The notes: generated by a model from the sequence alone, not told the origin. Shown: positions 18,538-26,656, counted from the stretch's first letter. The stretch: 64,000 nt of DNA from Rhodoferax ferrireducens T118 (GCF_000013605.1 NC_007908.1:4030001-4094000), one strand, 5' to 3'. Numbers and translations are program-made.

Positions 18538-18858
18538 TTAGCAGCCAGCCGTCTTCTTGAAGGACTTGGCCGTGTTCTTGCCGTCCTTCTCGAAGCGGGC
18601 GCGGATCTCGTCGCCTTCCACAATGCGCTTGTCCTTGAATTTGTCCAGGGTCAGGTCATCGGTGATGGTGATGGTGATGGGTGTACCGGCCTTGGTGTCC
18701 TTCAGAACGGCGGTGGCCGACTTGCCGTCGGCTGCCATCGTGATCTTGGTGATCGGGCCGACCATCTTGCCTTCGTCAGCCGCGGCGCTGCCGGCAAACG
18801 CCAGGCCAGCCAAAGCCAGCGTGATGGAAACAGCGACGGTGGAGAATTTGGTTTTCAT
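18538..18858 (-). CDS. Small periplasmic protein of unknown function
   Basis: 106 residues starting at the ATG at 18858, with AAGGATTTTGAA upstream. A signal peptide (1 to about 27, ending SAAA) is followed by a short lysine-rich domain predicted as beta strands (GPITKITMAADG, GTPITITITDD) and a single C-terminal Cys. I do not recognise the family. It lies between the outer-membrane barrel and the rhodanese gene, all read the same way, so it is probably part of the same exported redox system. Confidence 0.75.
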   Translation of the reverse strand: MKTKFSTVAVSITLALAGLAFAGSAAADEGKMVGPITKITMAADGKSATAVLKDTKAGTPITITITDDLTLDKFKDKRIVEGDEIRARFEKDGKNTAKSFKKTAGC

Positions 18859-18932
18859 TTCAAAATCCTTTGGTAAGTTAATAAATGCCCGTTGAGCGCA
18901 ATCGTTTGCGCTCAACGGCTTGGGTGGTCAAG

Positions 18933-20702
18933 TCAGAATTTGACTTCGAAGGTGGCGTACAGGTTGGTGGCGTTTTCCAGCGGTGTCGTGGTCATCATCT
19001 GGCCATTCACATCACCGATCGCCACTGGCGCGCCGACCCAGTTGTTGCTGCCGGTGTAGTCAAACTTGTAGTACTGCACCCCGAGACGGAAGAACGCCTT
19101 GCTGAAGAAGGACGAGATCGGTTTGCGGTCGAGCTCCTGAATGAAGTAGGCCTCAACCACATCGCCGCGCGTGCCGACCTTGGCGGTCCACATGTCATCG
19201 GCTGCCGGGGCGAAGGTGATCCAGTTCTTGGAGCCGTGGTTGTACTCAAGACCGAACTTCGAGTTCGATGGCAGGTCGTACCGCACGCCCAATGCAATCG
19301 CCGTGCCGGTCTTGCTGGTCGGTGCTTCGGGGCTGAAGAAGCCACCCGTCATCAAACCCTGGAAGCCGAACTGCGCCGAGACGTTCTGGTTCGGATGGGT
19401 GATGCTCACGCCCAAGTCACCAAAGACATTGAGTTTGCCCGGGCCAATGTTCTTGAACGTGCTCATGAAGCCCATGCCAAACCAGTCGATATCGCCCAGG
19501 TTGGTTTTTGCTGTGGTGTCGCCAAAGTAGGTTTTCCTCATCGTCGGCGCATCAAAGATGTTCATGCCGCGGTTCCATTGCAGCCAGACGCGCAGCGGGT
19601 CGGTGTCGATGGGAACAATCGCCACGCCGAGCATGTCGGTGTCCTTCAGCGAGTTGCCCCTCGGGTCCGTGAAGCCGTTCTCGAAGCCGCGGCCATAGCA
19701 GATCTTGGCATAGGCGCCCGGCCAGCCGTCGACGTCCGGCGCGTAGCCCACCGTCATGCCGTCAAAGGCGTAGTCCACCAGCATCGAGGGTGTGCCGCCG
19801 TTGCCGGGATTAGGCCGGTTGTCGCGCAGATTGCCCGGCGCGCCGCCCGTGGAGGGGCGCCGGCCAACCGATAGCCAGACCGGTTCGTCGCCGATGTTGC
19901 TCCAGGTGGCATAAACGCGGTCCACATTCAGCGCGCTGTTGGAGGGAACGTGCCCGAGCGTGCCGTCAAAGACACCCACGCGGTCGGCGAAGAACGGCGC
20001 GCTGCCCGCATTGGTGACCGAGCCCTCATCCTGCGAGCCGAACACTTTGTACATGTTCAGGTGCGCGTTGACGCTGATGTCCTGCGTCGCCTTGGCCCCC
20101 AGGTCCAGCCCGAAGCGGTTGCTGTACTGGCTGGTGTTCTTGGGTTTGTAGGCGGGCACCGTTGCGGCGAATGCCCCCATGGCACCCGCCATGGATGCAT
20201 TGGCTCCGAGGAAGGCGTTCGCCTGGTCATACGTGGCGACCTTGCCCATCGCTTGCGAGAAGCCCATCAAACCGGACAGCGCTTGGGCCGTGGTCCACGC
20301 CGGGTTGAGGCTTGAAGCCGCCGCAGGATTGGCAAAAAATTCACTCTGCAGCGTGTTCTGCGCGTTCATAAAGGTCGCGTTGACATCGGTGAAGGTCTTG
20401 CTCTGCCCCTCCAGACTGTCGAAACGGAAGCGGTAGTCACCGCCCACCGTCAGCCACTTGCTGAGCGACTTGCCCTCGAGCTTGGTGACCTGGTTCTTGA
20501 GGTCGGCCAGCTCGGTGGCCTGAGGCTGGGCTTGCGCCGCTTTTTGCTCATTGGCCGTGACCTGAGCCTTCAAAGCCTGAAGCTCGCGCGACAGGTCTTC
20601 AATCTTTTGCATCAAGTCGGCGTCCGCCGCGGAGGCGGCCAAAGGCAGCCACAGGCTCGCCACCAAAGTGACGAGTAACTTTTTTCTGAAAGCAACTTTC
20701 AT
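18933..20702 (-). CDS. Outer-membrane beta-barrel protein, DUF3373-like
   Basis: 589 residues from the ATG at 20702 (AGGGAAAT upstream). Order: signal peptide (~1-25, ending AASA), a coiled coil (~28-80, heptads in LSRELQALKAQV and LADLKNQVTKLEGK), then a long barrel with many alternating strands and a C-terminal Phe (ATFEVKF), the usual outer-membrane signature. It looks like DUF3373-type porins that accompany multihaem cytochromes. It sits directly after the membrane cytochrome b and could be the outer-membrane route for substrate or electrons. The function is inferred; haem motifs are absent. Confidence 0.8.
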   Translation of the reverse strand: MKVAFRKKLLVTLVASLWLPLAASAADADLMQKIEDLSRELQALKAQVTANEQKAAQAQPQATELADLKNQVTKLEGKSLSKWLTVGGDYRFRFDSLEGQSKTFTDVNATFMNAQNTLQSEFFANPAAASSLNPAWTTAQALSGLMGFSQAMGKVATYDQANAFLGANASMAGAMGAFAATVPAYKPKNTSQYSNRFGLDLGAKATQDISVNAHLNMYKVFGSQDEGSVTNAGSAPFFADRVGVFDGTLGHVPSNSALNVDRVYATWSNIGDEPVWLSVGRRPSTGGAPGNLRDNRPNPGNGGTPSMLVDYAFDGMTVGYAPDVDGWPGAYAKICYGRGFENGFTDPRGNSLKDTDMLGVAIVPIDTDPLRVWLQWNRGMNIFDAPTMRKTYFGDTTAKTNLGDIDWFGMGFMSTFKNIGPGKLNVFGDLGVSITHPNQNVSAQFGFQGLMTGGFFSPEAPTSKTGTAIALGVRYDLPSNSKFGLEYNHGSKNWITFAPAADDMWTAKVGTRGDVVEAYFIQELDRKPISSFFSKAFFRLGVQYYKFDYTGSNNWVGAPVAIGDVNGQMMTTTPLENATNLYATFEVKF

Positions 20703-20747
20703 GAGATTTCCCTGGTTAGTACAACAACAAAAACTCAACGTTCAGCA

Positions 20748-21374
20748 CTAGTGCCGTTTGCCCGGCATGGGTTCTTCAGCCGCAGCAAGATCCTCCCAGC
20801 CGGTCAGCATGGCCTTGACCTGCGAGGTGATCTTGTGGCCGGTGGTGGCGAGATACAGATGCGAGATCAGGAATGTCAGCATCAGGAAGGCGCCGAAAGT
20901 GTGTGCGGTGGCAATCCATTCCAACTGCAGTTTGCTCAGGCCCCAGGCCGCCCAGTCCGCATAAAAAAGGTAGAGCCAGCCGGTAAACCAGAGCAGCGGA
21001 CTGAGCAGTGTCAGCACGGCCAGATAGGTCAGCCGTTGCAGCGGGTTGTGCTTGTTGCTCAGGCTCGGACGGAACGGATGCGGCTCGTCCTTGAAGATGC
21101 CCGATGAGTAATATTTCGCAATGACAACGATATTTTTGGTAGTCGGGATGTAATGCCGCCATTCGCCGGTGGTGATATGCCAGAAGGCGGCAAAAATCCA
21201 CAGTCCCACCAGCGTCCAGGCGGCGATGGTGTGGTAGTTGACTGCCTTTTCGAAGCCGAAGACGGAATAGGTTCCATGCACCTCGAAGCCGGTCAGCAGC
21301 ATGAAAATGATCAATGCTGCCTGGCACCAGTGCCAGAGCCGCTCGAATGGTTTGAAGAGATAGACGCGTGACAT
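20748..21374 (-). CDS. Membrane di-haem cytochrome b (b561/Ni-Fe-hydrogenase cytochrome b type)
   Basis: 208 residues with four or five transmembrane helices and paired histidines suitable for two b-haems (WHWCQ, NYHTIAAW, FWHITTGEW, TAHTFGAF, ISHLYLA). It would take electrons from the quinol pool and pass them to the periplasm. The gene follows the octaheme cytochrome by 14 bases and precedes the outer-membrane barrel, so it is the obvious quinol-side partner of the octaheme protein. Confidence 0.85.
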   Translation of the reverse strand: MSRVYLFKPFERLWHWCQAALIIFMLLTGFEVHGTYSVFGFEKAVNYHTIAAWTLVGLWIFAAFWHITTGEWRHYIPTTKNIVVIAKYYSSGIFKDEPHPFRPSLSNKHNPLQRLTYLAVLTLLSPLLWFTGWLYLFYADWAAWGLSKLQLEWIATAHTFGAFLMLTFLISHLYLATTGHKITSQVKAMLTGWEDLAAAEEPMPGKRH

Positions 21375-21388
21375 GAAGGTTCTCCCGG

Positions 21389-23005
21389 TTAGCTATTGCG
21401 TTTGTTCACGATGATGCGGACCAGGCCGTGGCCCAGGACGCCGAGCAAGGTCAGGGCAGCAAGAAGCCAGCCACCGATTTCAAGCCAGCGGGCATGGTCG
21501 CGACTGCGACCCGGCATATAGACGCCGTCAATCTTGTCCAGCCGACCGACCTTGGCGTGGCACGCCACACAGCCCAGCGCTTTTTCTTTCGGTGCCACCA
21601 TGTGATTGATCGCCCACATGCTTTCGGTTTCGATGAAATCGACCTTGCCGGAGAACTTGACGCCGCCTTTGGCCATGCCCTCGGTGACCGCTTTGACCCA
21701 GTCCAGGTTCTTCCAGAAGGCGGTGTCGTCATTGCCCGCCAGGTGGGTGATGACCAGCGACTTGTTGATCGGGTCATATTGCTGCTTGCCGCGGAACAGC
21801 TTGATCGGCCAGATCATCGACTTGCCATCGGTGGCACTGCCCTCAAAGCCGTTGATCTGAACCGGCTTGTCGCCCTTCTCGATCTTGTCGGTGATCAGGG
21901 TGTATTTGTTCGTGCCATTGAACCAGACGTATTCGGGTGTGACGTTCTCTGCCCACTTGAAATCGCCCTTGATCGTCATGTAGGTGTCGTAGTCGTTTTC
22001 GTCCCGGATGGTCTGGAACTTGCCATCCTTGTCCAGCTTGCCGGCGGTAGACCAGTCCCACGACATCTTGGTCGGGACACCGCCGCGCGCAAAGGCCGGG
22101 ATGTGGCAGGTCTGGCAGGCGATCTTGGCGGTGTGCTCATTGAGCCTGACGATCTGGTGCGGTGCTTGGCCGTGGCAGGCCTGGCAGGTGTCAGGGCTGG
22201 TCTTGTCGGCCTCGCCGCGCATGTGCGCCGGTGCCTTGTCCTTGGCCGTGGGGGCGTAGCGGCTGCCGGAGACCTTGTGATCATCGGTCTTGTGGCAGGT
22301 GGCGCAAGAAAAATTCAGCCCCTTGGTGTCCATGTGCACGTCCAGCGCCTTGTCAGGGTTTTCCAGAGAACTGTCCAGATCACCGTGTTTGACACCATCA
22401 CCGCCGCCGCCCTTGAAGTGGCAGGCACCGCAAGTGTTACGCGTGGTGGGCCCGACCTTCTGGGCGATTTCTTTCAGGTTGATGCCCTTGATGATCTTGC
22501 CCGAGCCCGCCGGAAACTCGGTGTCCCGGGCGACCGGGTTGCCGGCAAAACCACTCGGCTTGGTGTACTTGCCGGTGTGGTCATGGCAGGCCAGGCAGTC
22601 GACGTTTTCTTCCACGGTGAAGTCAAACTTGGCGTCCTTCCAGCCATAGCCAATATGGCAACTGTTGCAAGCGGCCTCATTCGACCTGACCGAGGTGCAG
22701 AAATTGTTGACAACATGCTTCTTGCCTAACACTTGCTTGGTGTCGGGGTTGATGAACTCCCACTTCCAGTGCTGTGTCTGGTGAATTTGTTTGGCAGCCT
22801 CGGTATGGCAACTCAGGCAAGCCTTGGTCACCTCCGGGCCGGAAGCAAAATCCTGATCCAGGATCTTGAACTTGCTGTGGTCAGCTGTTGTTTGCAACTT
22901 TGCCGGGGTCCCGGCTACGGCCGGTGCTGGCTTGGTGGCCGCCGGTGCTGCCACGGCAAAAAAGAGAGCTGCCAGGGCTGCAACCAGTAGATATCGACTA
23001 CGCAT
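21389..23005 (-). CDS. otr: Octaheme c-type cytochrome, tetrathionate reductase family, with C-terminal membrane anchor
   Basis: 538 residues from the ATG at 23005 (GAGGAG six bases upstream; a TTG directly before it also keeps the frame). A signal peptide (~1-24) is followed by exactly eight CxxCH haem sites, starting at residues 63, 113, 137, 192, 234, 274, 297 and 479. The spacing, with one haem far downstream, fits the Shewanella octaheme tetrathionate reductase family. Lys146 or Lys149, just after the third site, are candidates for the unusual lysine haem ligand known in that enzyme (inference). A transmembrane helix at ~507-532 anchors it. Substrate may be tetrathionate, nitrite/hydroxylamine or another sulfur compound. 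First gene after an FNR-type promoter. Confidence 0.88.
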   Translation of the reverse strand: MRSRYLLVAALAALFFAVAAPAATKPAPAVAGTPAKLQTTADHSKFKILDQDFASGPEVTKACLSCHTEAAKQIHQTQHWKWEFINPDTKQVLGKKHVVNNFCTSVRSNEAACNSCHIGYGWKDAKFDFTVEENVDCLACHDHTGKYTKPSGFAGNPVARDTEFPAGSGKIIKGINLKEIAQKVGPTTRNTCGACHFKGGGGDGVKHGDLDSSLENPDKALDVHMDTKGLNFSCATCHKTDDHKVSGSRYAPTAKDKAPAHMRGEADKTSPDTCQACHGQAPHQIVRLNEHTAKIACQTCHIPAFARGGVPTKMSWDWSTAGKLDKDGKFQTIRDENDYDTYMTIKGDFKWAENVTPEYVWFNGTNKYTLITDKIEKGDKPVQINGFEGSATDGKSMIWPIKLFRGKQQYDPINKSLVITHLAGNDDTAFWKNLDWVKAVTEGMAKGGVKFSGKVDFIETESMWAINHMVAPKEKALGCVACHAKVGRLDKIDGVYMPGRSRDHARWLEIGGWLLAALTLLGVLGHGLVRIIVNKRNS

Positions 23006-23075
23006 CAAGAACTCCTCGCTTTACAGGCGGTAGTGCCCAGTTGCGATAGCGAACCAGCAACACTATTAGGGTAAA

Positions 23076-23116
23076 TACTAATATTTGTCGCTATGTAAAG
23101 TTCTGATGTAGATCAA
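23076..23116 (-). promoter_or_regulatory. FNR-type class II promoter of the octaheme locus
   Basis: CTGAT-GTAG-ATCAA at 23103-23116 matches nine of ten positions of the FNR consensus TTGAT-N4-ATCAA. On the minus strand a -10-like TAGTAT lies at 23081-23076, placing the box centre about 41.5 bases from the implied start of transcription near 23068, the classical activator position. Confidence 0.65.
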
Positions 23117-23249
23117 TGTATTTGTATGTGCTTATAGATGTGTGTGCTTATTTACAGATGCGGTTATCTGCTACCGCGCACGAATTAGCCGATAAAAATG
23201 TGGTCAACAGCCGCCGCCAGCCAAGCATGTGGCGGCGCGCAAGCAGCCG

Positions 23250-23612
23250 CTAGTGGGCCGTGCCGATCATGGCGGCCTTGAAATTGCCTTCTGTCTCGAT
23301 CTTGGTGCAGACAGCGCGGCAGAGCGCCGGTATCCGCTCATCGATGATGCGGTAATAGATTTGCACGCCATCACGGCGTTTGCCGAGCACCCCATGTCGA
23401 TACAAGGTGTTCAGGTGCTGCGACATATTGGGCTGGGTGGTGCCTATTTTGCTGAGCAAATAGCTCACGTTCTTTTCGCCGTCGCACAGGCAACTGATGA
23501 TCTTCAGGCGCATCGGTGCCGACATGACCCGAAACAACTCGGCGGCCAGCTCAAATACTTCGTCTGGTCGATCGAGATCGGAGGGGATGGGTTGTGCTTT
23601 AAGCTTTGTCAT
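23250..23612 (-). CDS. ArsR/SmtB-family winged-helix regulator, cysteine-containing
   Basis: 120 residues from the ATG at 23612; the frame is open upstream to 23696 but the extra part is not family-like. The HTH is TTQPNMSQHLNTLYRHGVLG (residues ~58-77), followed by a wing with DGVQIYYRI. Cys41, Cys43, Cys98 and Cys102 could form a metal or reactive-sulfur sensing site, somewhat as in SqrR/BigR sulfide regulators, although the spacing is not identical. It is co-oriented with and upstream of the octaheme gene, with a 244-base gap that carries the FNR box and two direct repeats of TGTGCTTAT at about 23127 and 23144. Confidence 0.85.
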   Translation of the reverse strand: MTKLKAQPIPSDLDRPDEVFELAAELFRVMSAPMRLKIISCLCDGEKNVSYLLSKIGTTQPNMSQHLNTLYRHGVLGKRRDGVQIYYRIIDERIPALCRAVCTKIETEGNFKAAMIGTAH

Positions 23613-23745
23613 AGGGTGGGCGCGGGCGCGGAAAAGTTTGTCTCTTCGTCTAGTTGATTCGAATATACGGGCATTGTGCAATATCGACCCCGGCAATAAC
23701 CCGCACCGAAGCCAAAAACCACACGGGGCGCTGGCGCCAGACGCG

Positions 23746-24393
23746 TTACAGACTGGTCACAAAGTCAGTGGGCTCGGGACGCAGGCGCGGCGCTTTACGT
23801 CTGGAGGCCGTGCCCACGTTGATGAAACACACCGCTTCTTCGCCCGCCTGCAATTGAAACAAGGTACGCATGTGCGGAGAAGACATGGCCTGGCCGCTGG
23901 TAAGTCCGGCGCCAAACGCCATGCTGTGTGCGCTGAGCAACATGTTTTGCACGGCACACCCCACTGACACCATGCGTTCCAGCATCGGAACATCGGGCTC
24001 ACGCGGCCCCAGGCACGCCACCGCCAAGATCAGCAAGGGCGCGCGATGCGCTTTTTCACGCGCGGACTCGATTTGCTCCGGGGTGGCACCGGCGTCGCGA
24101 TCCATCAGCGCGCGGGCAAAAACTTCCGCCAGATCGGCGCGTTTATGAGCTGGCACCAGCACAAAACGCCACGGCCGCAACTGGCCATGATCGGGCGCCG
24201 CAGCGGCTGCGCGAAACAATTGTTCGACTTGTGCCGCCGATGGGCCGGGCTCGCTCAGGCGCCGGGGCAGAATGTTTTGCCGGGAGCTGATCAACGCTTC
24301 GGCAAAAATGGCTTCTTGAGTCAAACCAACCGTGGGATCATCTGCTAACTCATCCGCCGAAATACCAGCCGGGCATTGGGGTAGGTGACTCAT
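23746..24393 (-). CDS. Nitroreductase-family flavoprotein (YdjA-like)
   Basis: 215 residues of the NAD(P)H:FMN nitroreductase fold. FMN-phosphate contacts appear in SSRQNILPRRL, with APDHGQLRPWRF and, near the C-terminus, INVGTASRRK. The C-terminus is short as in YdjA. AGGAG precedes the ATG at 24393. An FNR-type box at 24442-24455 and a GATATT -10 at about 24415-24420 suggest induction under low oxygen. The physiological substrate is unknown. Confidence 0.88.
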   Translation of the reverse strand: MSHLPQCPAGISADELADDPTVGLTQEAIFAEALISSRQNILPRRLSEPGPSAAQVEQLFRAAAAAPDHGQLRPWRFVLVPAHKRADLAEVFARALMDRDAGATPEQIESAREKAHRAPLLILAVACLGPREPDVPMLERMVSVGCAVQNMLLSAHSMAFGAGLTSGQAMSSPHMRTLFQLQAGEEAVCFINVGTASRRKAPRLRPEPTDFVTSL

Positions 24394-24441
24394 TTTTTAA
24401 CTCCTCAAACCAAAAATATCACACCTGACGTCGAGATATTA

Positions 24442-24455
24442 TTGATTCAAATCAC
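24442..24455 (-). promoter_or_regulatory. FNR-type box upstream of the nitroreductase gene
   Basis: TTGAT-TCAA-ATCAC matches nine of ten FNR consensus bases. Its centre is about 55 bases from the ATG, and the minus-strand hexamer GATATT near 24415-24420 is at the expected -10 distance. Confidence 0.5.
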
Positions 24456-24561
24456 GCTGGAGAAGAAATGAATGCGTGACGGTCCAACCGCGCACGGGGG
24501 AATCCGTTCTCCCCAACCCGCTTGGCGCCTGGCAGGGGTCTACCCTGAAAACTCAATGCAG

Positions 24562-25320
24562 CTATGTCCTGTGTGCCGAGAGAAACTCCATCTCCGACAC
24601 CTCCCGCAGTGCTGACTCCTCAAGAAGAAACGTGTCAACCGCCTGCGGATCAAATTGGGTTCCGGCCATGCGAAGTATTTCCGCCCGTGCTGTTTCGAAA
24701 GGCAGTGCCTTACGATATGGGCGATCAAAGGTCATCGCATCAAGGGTGTCGATGACGGCAAAGAGTCTCGCCGCCAAAGGAATTGCTTCTCCCTTGAGTC
24801 CCGCCGGGTAACCTGATCCGTCAAACCGCTCCTCGTGACAGAGAACAATATCTGCGGCCATCGACAGGAACGGGAGTTTTTCCAAGATGAGGTGCCCGTT
24901 GCGTGGATGCTCTTGCATGATCTGCCATTCCTGATCGGACAACTTGCCGGGCTTCAAGAGCACCGCATCAGGTACACCGATTTTTCCGATGTCATGGAGC
25001 AGGCTGCCCCAATACACTTCCTGAAGATCTTTAGCTTTTTGATAGTGGTGTCTTGCCAGCAAAAGAGTATGGGCCGCCACACGTTTGGAATGCAGGCCAG
25101 TCTCTTTTTCCCTTAAATCCATCGCCTCGGCAATTGCTTCGACGAACAATTCATAGGGGTGCCCGCCCCAACCACCAAGATGTTTGCGGGCATCGAGGAG
25201 GCAATTCTCACAGGTGTTTTGGTCGCCGGACCGCAAATAGAGACGCCCATGGGAGACTGCGCCGCATTCTGAGCAGGCGGCAGAAAAGCTTTCGGGAACA
25301 GGAAACGGCTTTCTATCCAT
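24562..25320 (-). CDS. HD-GYP c-di-GMP phosphodiesterase with N-terminal zinc-ribbon-like motif
   Basis: 252 residues from the ATG at 25320 (AAGGAAG directly before it). The N-terminal part has CSECG and CENC about 20 residues apart, a small metal-ribbon-like unit. The rest is an HD-GYP domain: HSKRVA, LLHDIGKIG, HPRNGHLIL, HEERFDGSGYP and DTLDAMTFDRPYR, all catalytic residues present. It should hydrolyse c-di-GMP and so counter the two GGDEF proteins in this window. There is no membrane segment or receiver domain. It reads toward the nitroreductase with a 168-base gap. Confidence 0.88.
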   Translation of the reverse strand: MDRKPFPVPESFSAACSECGAVSHGRLYLRSGDQNTCENCLLDARKHLGGWGGHPYELFVEAIAEAMDLREKETGLHSKRVAAHTLLLARHHYQKAKDLQEVYWGSLLHDIGKIGVPDAVLLKPGKLSDQEWQIMQEHPRNGHLILEKLPFLSMAADIVLCHEERFDGSGYPAGLKGEAIPLAARLFAVIDTLDAMTFDRPYRKALPFETARAEILRMAGTQFDPQAVDTFLLEESALREVSEMEFLSAHRT

Positions 25321-25563
25321 CTTCCTTTGACCATCCAACCCATGTTTGGGTTCCAATTATTCTTAAAAGAGTGCCGTTTTGTTGAACGCGACTTATGGAC
25401 AACATCATCCACCCCGTACGCGAGCTTGAATGACATCGACTTAATAAGAATCAATTTGTATCAAAGCGCTTTATGTTTCCTACCGCACAGACATGGCCTG
25501 CATCGAGCAGCAGAATGCCAATTAGCGCTCATTGTCACGTCGTACAGTTGATGAGAGACGAAT

Positions 25564-25806
25564 ATGAACACAAACAAAGACCCCTTCACAGACCTCGCTC
25601 AACTCGGCAAACTGAACGAAAACGTTTTGAAAATATTCGCGCGGAATCAGGAAACGAGTAAGGACGTGAAATCAGAAGGCGACGACACGGCACCGCGTAC
25701 GCAGAGCGCGGTCATTGGCGACGAAGCAGAGCCCCAAACGACCGGAATCCCGCCGCCGCCCACCGTAGGAACAGACACGTTCGTTGAACGGGGTGAATCG
25801 TCCTAG
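25564..25806 (+). CDS. Small hypothetical protein
   Basis: An 80-residue hydrophilic frame (KDPFTDLAQLGKLNENVLKI, then Asp/Glu/Pro-rich). GAGACGA precedes the ATG at good spacing. It has no signal peptide, membrane segment or known motif, and the C-terminal half looks disordered. Coding character is plausible but not proven. An FNR-like sequence (TTAAT-AAGA-ATCAA at 25441-25454) lies upstream but could serve either neighbour. Confidence 0.4.
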   Translation: MNTNKDPFTDLAQLGKLNENVLKIFARNQETSKDVKSEGDDTAPRTQSAVIGDEAEPQTTGIPPPPTVGTDTFVERGESS

Positions 25807-25861
25807 CTGGCTGAGTGATGTGAACGCGACTTCATTGTGTGCGCGCCCGGCTCCTGCCAGT

Positions 25862-25962
25862 GGCGAATTCAGTGCTGCGCCAACTCCTTGGGCATCCGCC
25901 GCCAGAACTTGTGGGAGAAAATGGGCAATCTGGGCATCGACAAGGAAACCGCGGCTGCCTAG
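25862..25962 (+). pseudogene. Remnant of a Fis-type HTH (C-terminus of a sigma-54 activator)
   Basis: A plus-strand frame reads LGIRRQNLWEKMGNLGI and ends in a TAG at 25960, the pattern of the Fis-like HTH at the end of NtrC-family regulators. Just upstream GEFSAAP, the expected start of that helix pair, lies in the next frame, so one base change breaks it. The AAA+ and receiver domains are absent. The rest of 25807-26068 holds only an intergenic repeat. Confidence 0.5.
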
Positions 25963-25986
25963 GCGGACAAGCGCATCAGCCCCTGA

Positions 25987-26042
25987 TTTGCTATAAACAC
26001 AATAGCTACCTGTTATTATTTTGCGGGGGCTGGCGCTTTATT
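25987..26042 (+). repeat. Dispersed intergenic repeat, copy 4
   Basis: TTGCTATAAACACAATAGCT followed by a TGCGGGGGCTGGCGC block, just upstream of sigZ. Confidence 0.65.
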
Positions 26043-26068
26043 TTGTTATTTAAGTCATCGAATCCACC

Positions 26069-26599
26069 ATGAACTGCCTGACCACCGCCTGGACCGCGCA
26101 CGAAAACGAGTTGCGCGGCTGGCTGCGGCGCCGCGTGGGCAATGCGGCGCTGGCGGACGACTTGCTGCAAGACCTGTTTTTAAAAGCACTGCGCCAGGGC
26201 GAGCGCTTTTGCGCGATCGAAAACGCGCGCGCCTGGCTGTTCGAGGTAGCGCGCAACACGCTGGCGGATCACATGCGGGTGGCACATCCTATGGTGGCCT
26301 TGCCCGACGATTTGGTTGCACCCGTTGAGGACGACGACACGGTCGACACGCTCACCGCCTGCTTGCCGCGTGTGCTCAGCGAATTGAGCCCGGACGACCG
26401 CGAAGCCATCACCTTGTGCGACCTGCAAGGCATGGCACAAGCCGACTTTGCCAAAGCCAAAGGCTTGAGCCTGAGCGCGGCCAAATCCCGCGTGCAACGC
26501 GCCCGGCTGCGTTTGCGCGCCCAGATGAGCCAGGTCTGCCAGGTACAGGTGGACGACAGCGGCCGTGTGAGCGACTTTGTGCCGCGCCCTTTGCTTTGA
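26069..26599 (+). CDS. sigZ: RNA polymerase sigma factor SigZ (ECF-like)
   Basis: A 176-residue sigma-70 relative with region 2 (LADDLLQDLFLKAL, ENARAWLFEVARNTLADHMR) and region 4 (LSELSPDDREAITLCDLQGM and LSLSAAKSRVQRARLRLR), as in the SigZ group. No anti-sigma gene is adjacent. The C-terminal tail (QVCQVQVDDSGRV) has one cysteine and may bear on regulation. Copies of the dispersed repeat lie on both sides, and an IS30 element now separates it from the downstream permease/thioredoxin genes, which could once have been its operon. Confidence 0.85.
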   Translation: MNCLTTAWTAHENELRGWLRRRVGNAALADDLLQDLFLKALRQGERFCAIENARAWLFEVARNTLADHMRVAHPMVALPDDLVAPVEDDDTVDTLTACLPRVLSELSPDDREAITLCDLQGMAQADFAKAKGLSLSAAKSRVQRARLRLRAQMSQVCQVQVDDSGRVSDFVPRPLL

Positions 26600-26656
26600 A
26601 TTTGCTATTCTATTAATAGCTGCTTGCGCATATTTCATGCGGGGCGCACTCAAATC
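26600..26656 (+). repeat. Dispersed intergenic repeat, copy 5, abutting the IS30 element
   Basis: TTGCTATTCTATTAATAGCT then GCTTGCGCATATTTCATGC and a GGGGCGC block. It starts at the sigZ stop and its last bases run into the left end of the IS element. Confidence 0.6.

Noticed and set aside
25441..25454. FNR-like TTAAT-AAGA-ATCAA upstream of the HD-GYP gene and the small ORF
   Set aside because: It matches nine of ten bases but has no -10 at a sensible distance on either side that I could defend, so it is not listed as a site.
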